A stretch of DNA of 64,000 bases. Origin: an uncultured Chitinophagaceae bacterium (lineage in GTDB: Bacteria > Bacteroidota > Bacteroidia > Chitinophagales > Chitinophagaceae). How positions within the stretch are numbered: the stretch's first letter is position 1; each line of letters begins with the position of its first letter. The DNA lies in the NCBI GenBank assembly GCA_936908745.1, contig CAKZFX010000011.1:310001-374000 (forward strand), read 5' to 3'. Below are positions 25,681 through 32,315 of this stretch, one piece after another. The notes beneath the pieces are model-generated. The model saw only the letters and a program-made list of their open reading frames with translations, was not told the origin of the DNA and did no database searches. The position numbers and the translations under genes were made by a program.

Positions 25681-26329
25681 ACTCCAACGCTTTTCTTTCT
25701 ACCTTTTTAGAGTCCTTCAATATTTCTTTATACTCATTTACCTGCTGCGCATAGTAGTAAATTTCTTTGTTGAGTTTCTTTAATTCCTTCGCGAAGCCAA
25801 ATTTGCCTAACTGTTCTTTTAAGTATTGTTTGCGTTCCTTGATAAATTGTTTGATATTCTCTGCTTTGGCAAGCTGCTGCTTCAATCCATCCATTTTTGT
25901 CATCGCATCCTGCAATTTTTCTTTTGCCTCTTTAGCCTGCGATAAGAATTGCGGGTTGTTTTCTAAGAATTTAAGAGAAGTAGCCAGCGAATCCAGCTTA
26001 GGAATATAGTTACCAGCGTTGCTGACTTTGTTTTGCAGTTGCTCGTATTTCTGTTTACTATCAGCAAATAGTTGTCTCGCTGCCGATGAATCTACCTTCG
26101 ACAGCTTTGCCTGCATTTTGGCTTCCTGCTTTTGCAGACGCTTTAAAAGTTTTTGTGATTTTTTATCAAGCTTTTGCTCAATAGATTTTGATTCAGCCGA
26201 AATCGTTTGGAGGTATTTAGCAGAAACCAACACACTATCCTGCGCCTGGAGAGAGCGAATGCTAAAGAAAGCAATAAGAAGCAGCACCGTTCTCCATAAG
26301 GAGACAGCACCGTGGGTCCGGATTTGCAT
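25676..26329 (-). CDS. Exported coiled-coil protein, probably truncated at its 3' end
   Basis: The 217-residue product has a signal peptide (LLLIAFFSIRSLQAQDS) and then a long Lys/Gln/Glu-rich coiled coil (KSQKLLKRLQKQEAKMQAKL, LKQQLAKAENIKQFIKERKQ, NKEIYYYAQQVNEYKEIL). From memory, related Chitinophagaceae proteins continue past the KKVE.KALEL segment for several hundred residues, but here a TAA follows KALEL at once, and RHS sequence begins in another frame within a few bases. The gene is therefore probably fused to the RHS remnant by a deletion. Relatives often stand next to RHS or gliding-type surface protein genes. Confidence 0.7.
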   Translation of the reverse strand: MQIRTHGAVSLWRTVLLLIAFFSIRSLQAQDSVLVSAKYLQTISAESKSIEQKLDKKSQKLLKRLQKQEAKMQAKLSKVDSSAARQLFADSKQKYEQLQNKVSNAGNYIPKLDSLATSLKFLENNPQFLSQAKEAKEKLQDAMTKMDGLKQQLAKAENIKQFIKERKQYLKEQLGKFGFAKELKKLNKEIYYYAQQVNEYKEILKDSKKVERKALEL

Positions 26330-26356
26330 GTAGCAGTTCTATACGTTAATTAAATA

Positions 26357-26457
26357 GTGGCTTACTTTTCATCGGGTGGCTGACATGCTGCTGGTGTAAG
26401 TGAAACTATAATGCAGCAAGTTTCATTTTTCACAACAACGGCAGCTTTATAACTGTG
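26357..26457. repeat. Degenerate direct repeat, copy 1
   Basis: Begins GTGGCTTACTTTTCATCGGG and ends TTTATAACTGTG. A diverged copy is at 26821-26916. It lies just upstream of the coiled-coil gene on the minus strand, so it is probably part of a duplicated leader or promoter region. Confidence 0.5.
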
Positions 26458-26557
26458 CAGGTTCGTGGACAGTGGCTTATAAAAGGGTGGTCGGTATGCA
26501 ATAATACACTTAGCGCTTTTTTTATTTTGTCATATTCCTTCGACATCTGCACCGAAA

Positions 26558-26779
26558 TCAGATAAACAATACAAGAACCGTTAATAATATCATCCCAAGC
26601 GTGATAAACATTAATCGTTGAAAATAACACTTCAGCATTCGCCTGTCTCTTGGCTTTACCTCTGTCATCACCGTAAACAACATCTCATATTTCCCGGCAA
26701 CCCTGTTGATTCTATTGACATAAAAGAAGCCAACAATGCCATAGGCAAACAGTAAAATACAAATCAATACCACACTCAT
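26558..26779 (-). CDS. Hypothetical small membrane protein
   Basis: The 73-residue product has two hydrophobic helices (LICILLFAYGIVGFFYV and LMFITLGMILLTVLVLF) around a basic loop (EVKPRDRRMLKCYFQR). It is unrecognised. It lies between two diverged copies of a ~100-base repeat, in a stretch where no other frame is credible. Whether it is expressed is unclear. Confidence 0.45.
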   Translation of the reverse strand: MSVVLICILLFAYGIVGFFYVNRINRVAGKYEMLFTVMTEVKPRDRRMLKCYFQRLMFITLGMILLTVLVLFI

Positions 26780-26820
26780 TGTTCAATGAATTTGCAGAAA
26801 CTATTCTGAATGAATTAATC

Positions 26821-26916
26821 GTGGCTTATTTTTCGTTGGGGATTACTGGCGGGATATAAAAGTAAGATGCAGTAAACACTTACTTTACATATACAGCCAC
26901 ATATTTTATAACTGTG
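26821..26916. repeat. Degenerate direct repeat, copy 2
   Basis: Begins GTGGCTTATTTTTCGTTGGG and ends TTTATAACTGTG, matching 26357-26457 at both ends with a diverged middle. It lies in the 276-base gap between the RiPP cluster and the small membrane protein gene. Confidence 0.5.
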
Positions 26917-27055
26917 TCGTTTTTCGTGATAACTGTGCAAAGCAGCAGCCTTTAGGTGAGAGGCATAGCGAAAAACTTATTCAATTAGCCGACTAATTAT
27001 TGCCGTTAAAAATACTAACAGTAAACTTTCTCAACTACACAAGGAGCTCCTTTTA

Positions 27056-27541
27056 TCATTTATTAAAAAATTTCTGCCAAAGGCTTTGAGATTTACCTTT
27101 AAAGACAATGTCGACAGGAAATTCACTTCCATGCAATTTAGCTGTACTCGAAGTCGAGCTTAGAGACAGAACTACTTTTTTATTAGATTTTTCATCTGCA
27201 GTTGTGGAAATATTATTTATAGTATAACTTTCGCTTCTGGCTGTTGATCCATTACCTGTTTTAAGAAGTGTTAGAGATACTTCTTGAAATCGCTGAAGCT
27301 GGATATCGTTAGATAGCTGGCTGGAGTCTAATCTGATAACTAATAAATTTTTATCAGGATTTACTATATACGCAATAGTTGTTATCCTTTTAACTTTCTC
27401 AATCTTAATAAAAGAAAATATAATAAAAACTATTATTATTACAATTGCGTAGGTCAGAATGGAGCCAACTCTTATAAACCAAGAAGTGTTTCCAGCTTTT
27501 AACATAGAGCTGTATTCTGATTTTTCTTCTTTTATACTCAT
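27056..27541 (-). CDS. Very short HlyD-like adaptor, last gene of the RiPP cluster
   Basis: The 161-residue protein has an N-terminal cytoplasmic stretch, one membrane helix (ILTYAIVIIIVFIIFSFI) and a periplasmic part of about 115 residues, partly Ser/Thr-rich (LLVIRLDSSQLSNDI, LHGSEFPVDIVFKGKSQSLW). Its topology and position right after the exporter gene (ATGA overlap) match HlyD-type adaptors of type I secretion in Bacteroidota. Those are about 400 residues, with a barrel-sandwich domain and a long coiled hairpin, both missing here. It is either a minimal adaptor or an eroded one. No stop or frameshift suggests recent truncation. Confidence 0.55.
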   Translation of the reverse strand: MSIKEEKSEYSSMLKAGNTSWFIRVGSILTYAIVIIIVFIIFSFIKIEKVKRITTIAYIVNPDKNLLVIRLDSSQLSNDIQLQRFQEVSLTLLKTGNGSTARSESYTINNISTTADEKSNKKVVLSLSSTSSTAKLHGSEFPVDIVFKGKSQSLWQKFFNK

Positions 27542-29733
27542 TTACCTAGTTCCAATTGGTTCTTAATAAGTTCATAATATTTTCCTCTTTTTTCTATTAG
27601 TGCCTCGTGAGTTCCGGACTCGACAATGTTTCCTGCGTCTAAAACAATTATTTGATCTGCGTGTCTTACTGTGCTTAGTCTATGGGCTACCACCACTACT
27701 GTTTTCCCAGAGAAGAAGGCTCGCAGGTTGTTAACAATAACCTTTTCATTATTCGCATCTAATGCATTTGTAGCCTCATCAAAGATTATAAAATCAGGGT
27801 TCTTATAAACACTACGGGCAATTAAAAGTCTTTGTTTCTGACCCTCACTTAAGCCCGCGCCATCTGACCAAACACTTGTTTCGAGTTTCAATGGAAGCGA
27901 CTCAATAAATTCTTTCAAATTAGCGATCTCAATGGCTGCTTGCAATTTTTCATGATCGATTTCACCTTTTTCGCCTAAACAAATATTGCTTTTAATGGAG
28001 CCAGAAAAAATGAAGCCATTTTGCATTACAACTCCACAATGGCTGCGCCATACAGAAGTTAACAGTTCTTTCAAATTATTGTTACCAATAAAAATCTCTC
28101 CGTTATGAAGAGGGTAAAATTTCAAAATTAATTTTAATAGCGTAGTTTTTCCACTCCCGCTCATTCCTACTATTGCAGTTGTTTTCCCATGAGGAATTAC
28201 CATGTCAATATTATTCAAAACATACTTATTACCCGCCCCCGGATAGGAAAATGAAAGGGCGTTAATGACTATATCTTTATTTTTAACAAGTGCTGAATCG
28301 AAGCTTTTTTCATTGAAACCTTCATCATCTAAACTTTCTATTTCCTTAAGCCTTGCCAAACTCATTTTGGCATCTGTGGAAGTTTGAATAAACTGAACCA
28401 GTTGCTCCAATGGGCTGTTTAACTGGCCAATAATAAATTGAATTGCTATCATTTCACCTATCGAAATGCCTCCTTTAATTACAAGCCCCGCCGAAACAAA
28501 AGTTATTAAGACATTTTTTCCTTCATTAATAAAGAAAGCTCCTAATTGCTGTACGTTTCGGATACTGAGTGCTTTTCTATTAATGTTATAAAGTTCAACC
28601 TGTTGTTTTTCCCACTCTTCTCTCTTTCTCCATTCACACTGGTTTAGTTTTACTTCATGAATACCATTTATTATTTCATTTACAATATTCTGGTTTTTTG
28701 AGGCGGCTTCAAAACGTTGGTAGTCCAGCATTTTTCTTTTCTTCTGAAAACCAAGTATCCATAAAAAATAAGCTCCTCCTCCAATCAAAAAAATACTAAA
28801 AATGGTAATGTTATAGCTGATCAATATAAAGCCAAAAACAAAAAAACTAAAAATAGAATAAAAAAAATTGAGCGCAACCCCTGTCAGAAATGCATCAATT
28901 CTCACGTGATCATTCATTCGTTGTATAACATCGCCTGGAAGCTTGGTATCGAAATAAGAAACAGGCAGCCGAAGTAACTTGTACAAAAAATCACTCAAAA
29001 TCTTCATGTCTACCCTTATGCTGATATTTAACAATATCCATCCCCTGGTTAGATCAACAAGCAGCTTTCCAAATAATAAAGCAAAATATGAAGCCAAGAC
29101 TAAATAAATAAGAGAAAAGTCTTTATTCGGGATGCCAGCATCTACAATTGTCTGAGTTAAAATTGGAAAAGTCGCTTGCAAAAAAGCCGCTAAAGAAACG
29201 CCAATTATTAATTTAATTAACAAACTTCTGTAACGTGCCAGATATTTAACCAACTCAACAAGGCTGGTTTTATCATTCTTACTCGCCGAAAGGTTAAAAA
29301 AATGTTCTGTTGGTTGTAGCAAAAGAGCAACACCGGTTTCCTTGCTTTTATCAACAATCCAACTTTCAAAAACTTCAGCTTTTAAAATTCTGATTATCCC
29401 CTTCGCAGGATCTGCAATTAATGCTCTTTTTTTATTTATTTCATATAAGACAACAAAGTGATTCTGATTCCAATGCAAGACACATGGCAAAACATCTTGC
29501 CCACCGGCAAGCAATTTGTCATAAGTAATTTTAGTTCCGATTGCAGTCAAACCAATCGCCTTGGCCGCTTCACTTATCCCTAATAAGTTAACTCCTGAGC
29601 GGTTAAAATCAGCTATGTTACGCAAGTATTGTAATGACAATTCCTTGCCATAGTATTTGGCAATCATCATTAAACAGGTAGGCCCACAATCCATAGCATC
29701 GTACTGATGATAAAACGGGTACTTCTTGAACAT
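27538..29733 (-). CDS. Peptidase-containing ABC exporter (C39 PCAT)
   Basis: The 731-residue exporter has all three expected parts. The C39 peptidase (1-125) has Gln10, catalytic Cys16 in MDCGPTCL, His92 in NQNHFVVLY and Asp108 in IADPAKG. The membrane domain (about 160-440) has six helices. The ATPase (about 480-731) has Walker A GMSGSGKTTLL, signature LSEGQKQR (Glu where Gly is common), Walker B FIIFDEATNALD and H-loop VVAHRLSTV. Such proteins cut leaders after GG and export the peptide, matching the precursor at 32001-32201. Its ATG directly follows the TAG of the SPASM-family gene. Confidence 0.95.
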   Translation of the reverse strand: MFKKYPFYHQYDAMDCGPTCLMMIAKYYGKELSLQYLRNIADFNRSGVNLLGISEAAKAIGLTAIGTKITYDKLLAGGQDVLPCVLHWNQNHFVVLYEINKKRALIADPAKGIIRILKAEVFESWIVDKSKETGVALLLQPTEHFFNLSASKNDKTSLVELVKYLARYRSLLIKLIIGVSLAAFLQATFPILTQTIVDAGIPNKDFSLIYLVLASYFALLFGKLLVDLTRGWILLNISIRVDMKILSDFLYKLLRLPVSYFDTKLPGDVIQRMNDHVRIDAFLTGVALNFFYSIFSFFVFGFILISYNITIFSIFLIGGGAYFLWILGFQKKRKMLDYQRFEAASKNQNIVNEIINGIHEVKLNQCEWRKREEWEKQQVELYNINRKALSIRNVQQLGAFFINEGKNVLITFVSAGLVIKGGISIGEMIAIQFIIGQLNSPLEQLVQFIQTSTDAKMSLARLKEIESLDDEGFNEKSFDSALVKNKDIVINALSFSYPGAGNKYVLNNIDMVIPHGKTTAIVGMSGSGKTTLLKLILKFYPLHNGEIFIGNNNLKELLTSVWRSHCGVVMQNGFIFSGSIKSNICLGEKGEIDHEKLQAAIEIANLKEFIESLPLKLETSVWSDGAGLSEGQKQRLLIARSVYKNPDFIIFDEATNALDANNEKVIVNNLRAFFSGKTVVVVAHRLSTVRHADQIIVLDAGNIVESGTHEALIEKRGKYYELIKNQLELGK

Positions 29734-30702
29734 CTATTTCTTAATCTTATAGTAATAATTATCCACTTTCTCCAATTCATGCGTATTGAGCCAGGCATAC
29801 CTGAATTCCCAATCTTTAGTGTCAAGTATTCGATCCGGGCTTACAAACCAAAGCTCCGTAAAATCAGTATCTTCAATTACCCTGCTCAATGGATAAGAAT
29901 TCACTGAGCCGAACATTTTCTTGAAATCCAGGCTATTTTTAATGGCTCCATATTGATCAATGCATACTTTTCTATTGAAAAAAGGGTGATGTTTTTGACA
30001 CTCGGAAAAGAAAAAAAGGTGTATTATAAACTGATCCTTACGGATACTGGTAAACACACCGTCTTTATTATTTATGTCATTTTTCAAAAAGAACACGTTG
30101 CTATCAGGCATACTTATATCGGCTGGCGCTTTATATACTATAATCGAATGAAGTTTCATAAATTGCTTATATAGCTTCAATAATAAAGCATCCGTCAGGG
30201 AACTTGAGTAGCACAATATAATATCTATTGAACGCAAGCTGGTTTCACTCAGACCTTCCAGCATGGTTTCAAGAAAACCATTTGAACATTCTCCTATAAT
30301 TCTAATTTCCAGGTAAAAGCACTGAAGCCTTATAAGCTGTTGAATTACGTCATTGAAATCATAATGCTCTTTATGCAGGTTGATTTCAATGACAGCGCTT
30401 AGTATAGGATTAGGACGATACCATTCCAGGCTTACCTTTGGATAACAAGCAGGATGGTTTGTAAATGTTCCATAACCCTTTTTATCCAGGAACTGGCAGT
30501 ATTTCTCAATCTCCCCGTTATGGTCTTTATACGCGTTTGCAATAGCAGGGATAGATTCAAAGTTAAATTCTGTAAAAATCTCATATAGAAAACACGGTAG
30601 TGATGAATAACCAAAATTTTGCAGATCAAAAAAAACGCTGCGGTTTGTACCTAGCACAGGAACAATATGACTATAAAGCTGAAAATAGTTCTTGCTACTC
30701 AT
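29734..30702 (-). CDS. gwsS: Grasp-with-spasm SPASM-family maturase lacking iron-sulfur cysteines
   Basis: This 322-residue protein aligns by eye with the SPASM-domain partner of grasp-with-spasm systems: TFTNHPACYP at 79-88, HHPFFNRKVCIDQYGAIKN at 238-256, then KKMFGSV and a final KDWEFRYAWLNTH at 296-308. It has no CxxxCxxC radical-SAM motif. Where I remember the family ending C-K-D-C-E-F-R-Y-x-C-x-D-C, this protein has Thr295, Trp298, Trp304 and Thr307, and Ser257 stands where NCP is usual. KD and EFRY are kept. It overlaps the 81-residue gene by four bases (ATGA). A binding or scaffold role is inferred. Confidence 0.8.
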   Translation of the reverse strand: MSSKNYFQLYSHIVPVLGTNRSVFFDLQNFGYSSLPCFLYEIFTEFNFESIPAIANAYKDHNGEIEKYCQFLDKKGYGTFTNHPACYPKVSLEWYRPNPILSAVIEINLHKEHYDFNDVIQQLIRLQCFYLEIRIIGECSNGFLETMLEGLSETSLRSIDIILCYSSSLTDALLLKLYKQFMKLHSIIVYKAPADISMPDSNVFFLKNDINNKDGVFTSIRKDQFIIHLFFFSECQKHHPFFNRKVCIDQYGAIKNSLDFKKMFGSVNSYPLSRVIEDTDFTELWFVSPDRILDTKDWEFRYAWLNTHELEKVDNYYYKIKK

Positions 30703-30944
30703 TGTTTAAAAAACTTTATTACTTCTGAAATAATCAGGTCTGAATTAGGCTTATAATTGGTAATCCGATGGTAACTGATTGATTTATGAACAGCACTTTT
30801 TGAAAGACGGTTGCTATTTTCAGATGCCTGAATCGCCTCATTAGGTATTTTTCTCAAAAACCGGTAAAAAACGGGCAAGCTATCCATTAGCTGTCTGTCT
30901 ATTATAGCTGAATCAAATTCAATAAAAGGATTTTTATCTGTCAT
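30699..30944 (-). CDS. Unknown 81-residue protein inside the RiPP operon
   Basis: The small charged protein contains FIEFDSAIIDRQLMDSLPVF, YRFLRKIPNEAIQASENSNR and SDLIISEVIKFFKQ. It has no signal peptide, membrane helix or Cys. It overlaps the ATP-grasp gene by 11 bases and the SPASM-family gene by 4, so it is translated as part of the operon. I recognise no family. Its place between the two maturase genes suggests an accessory or substrate-handling protein. It could also be a second, leader-less substrate, but it has no GG motif and no Cys. Confidence 0.65.
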   Translation of the reverse strand: MTDKNPFIEFDSAIIDRQLMDSLPVFYRFLRKIPNEAIQASENSNRLSKSAVHKSISYHRITNYKPNSDLIISEVIKFFKQ

Positions 30945-31899
30945 TCGATTTGTCTTTATCTATTAACCAATAAGCAATTTTTCTTTCTAAATAGTAGTTG
31001 TTAAAAACAGCATATCCTCCAAACTGCCCTACCGGGTTTACTTCCAGAAAATAAAACTTTTCATTTTCATCTATAATCATATCAATCGATCCACTATTCA
31101 GTTTCAAAATGCGCATAAGACAACTAAGTTGCTTGCTAATACTTGAGGGAAGATTAAATGCCACCATATTTATCTTTCCCATACCATAGCTTACACTCAG
31201 CTTGATATCAGTTGTAAAAGAGTTAACTAAAGAGGTGGCATAAAACTCATTCTCCAGAAAAAAAATCCTTATCTCGTTCTTTGCTACAATTAATTCTTGA
31301 AACATTGATGGATAAAAACTATCTGGCAAAGAATTGATAAATTCCGTTGTCAACTCTTCTGTATAACTTTTATATCCTGCTTCTTCGGTTTGGATCAGAG
31401 AAGGGTCACCCATTGGCTTTGTTATTATCCTGTCATTTTGTGCAAAAAGAACTAAATCCTTTTTTTGAGAACAGACAATTGTCTTCGGTATTAATAAGCC
31501 AACCTCTGCCGCTTTTTTCAATACATCCAGTTTATTATGGGTAATATTAGAAAAAGGGTCAGATAACCATATTTTTTTCTCAAGTGATTTGAAAAAAAAA
31601 TAACTCAACTGGTTCGTTTCGCCTATAACATGATTTCTTAGTTGCCGGGATATCTTGTTAATGCCGGGAATTTTTATAGTATGATAGTCATACCACCGCC
31701 GATACCAGATGACATTTATTTTCCCTATATCAACTGGTTGTGAATTGATCCAAAAAAAATCTTCTTCTATATTTATAAAAAAACGTCCGGAAGCAAGCTC
31801 ATCGCTATTAATCCTTAAAAAATCAGCCTTTTCTGACAATAGCACATCTATTACATTATCAGTTGAAGGTTCATAGGGGTTTGAGATAATCAAAATCAT
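30934..31899 (-). CDS. gwsG: Grasp-with-spasm ATP-grasp peptide ligase
   Basis: The 321-residue ATP-grasp protein belongs to the microviridin/graspetide-type ligase branch. These activate Asp/Glu side chains with ATP and join them to Ser/Thr (ester) or Lys (amide) on the precursor. Seen are VIWYRRWYDY near 60-70, a linker helix with NHVIGETNQLSYFF, KPMGDPS in the ATP-binding lobe, QELIVAKNEIRIFFLENEFYA, SGSIDMIIDENEKFYFLEVNP and GQFGGY, with Glu286 and Asn288 as metal ligands. The gene starts about 50 bases after a terminator that separates it from the precursor gene, and overlaps the next gene. Confidence 0.9.
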   Translation of the reverse strand: MILIISNPYEPSTDNVIDVLLSEKADFLRINSDELASGRFFINIEEDFFWINSQPVDIGKINVIWYRRWYDYHTIKIPGINKISRQLRNHVIGETNQLSYFFFKSLEKKIWLSDPFSNITHNKLDVLKKAAEVGLLIPKTIVCSQKKDLVLFAQNDRIITKPMGDPSLIQTEEAGYKSYTEELTTEFINSLPDSFYPSMFQELIVAKNEIRIFFLENEFYATSLVNSFTTDIKLSVSYGMGKINMVAFNLPSSISKQLSCLMRILKLNSGSIDMIIDENEKFYFLEVNPVGQFGGYAVFNNYYLERKIAYWLIDKDKSNDR

Positions 31900-31950
31900 A
31901 AAAATATGACTATAGTATAATCGTCTTAAGGCAATAATTAAAAACTAACA

Positions 31951-31981
31951 CAAAAAACTGCCTGATCTTTAATCAGGCAGT
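31951..31981 (-). terminator. Terminator hairpin between precursor and maturase genes
   Basis: On the minus strand, ACTGCCTGAT and ATCAGGCAGT pair perfectly over 10 bases with a 5-base loop and are followed by TTTTTTG. It lies 20 bases after the precursor stop and 50 bases before the ATP-grasp gene. Partial read-through would yield much precursor and little enzyme. Confidence 0.88.
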
Positions 31982-32000
31982 CATCGGATTTACTCAGGGT

Positions 32001-32201
32001 CTAGTCGATGGACGTGCTGCCGGAGTCATCTTTGTCATTGTGATTTGAACAATTGCAAGACTGACTATCAGTATCATTTGAGTCCGAACACATACCTGAA
32101 CACCCAGGCTCACCACCACCACTGATTAGTTGTAATTCTTCTGAAGAGAACACCTCAAGATTTTCCTCAGCGAAACGCTCAATACTGAAGTTTGTTTTCA
32201 T
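32001..32201 (-). CDS. RiPP precursor peptide with GG leader
   Basis: The 66-residue precursor has a leader of about 29 residues (FSIERFAEENLEVFSSEELQ, then LISGG at 25-29) of the GG type cut by C39 peptidases. The core of about 37 residues is very polar: four Cys (34, 38, 49, 51), eight acidic residues (Glu31, Asp40, 43, 45, 56, 58, 59, 66), eleven Ser/Thr and one Lys (57). These are the donors and acceptors an ATP-grasp ligase would join. It is the first gene of the minus-strand cluster proper and is followed by a terminator. Cysteines suggest disulfides or further chemistry. The mature product is not predictable. Confidence 0.88.
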   Translation of the reverse strand: MKTNFSIERFAEENLEVFSSEELQLISGGGEPGCSGMCSDSNDTDSQSCNCSNHNDKDDSGSTSID

Positions 32202-32206
32202 AAAAC

Positions 32207-32238
32207 CAAATTTAATGTTATAAAAAAATCTACTTCAA
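32207..32238 (-). promoter_or_regulatory. Possible promoter of the precursor gene
   Basis: On the minus strand TTG (32238-32236), a 21-base spacer and TAAATTTG (32214-32207) resemble the Bacteroidota promoter. The -7 box ends only five bases before the ATG, which would give a nearly leaderless mRNA, so the call is weak. Confidence 0.35.
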
Positions 32239-32315
32239 GCAGTAGGAAGCTGTATTTCTTTTAAGTTATAATACTCAACTTTTGTTATAGCCATAACTAT
32301 TTTAAAACAGACTGC

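Noticed and set aside
26430..26630. A 66-codon minus-strand frame near the coiled-coil gene
   Set aside because: It overlaps the better membrane protein frame at 26558-26779 and covers part of a non-coding repeat.
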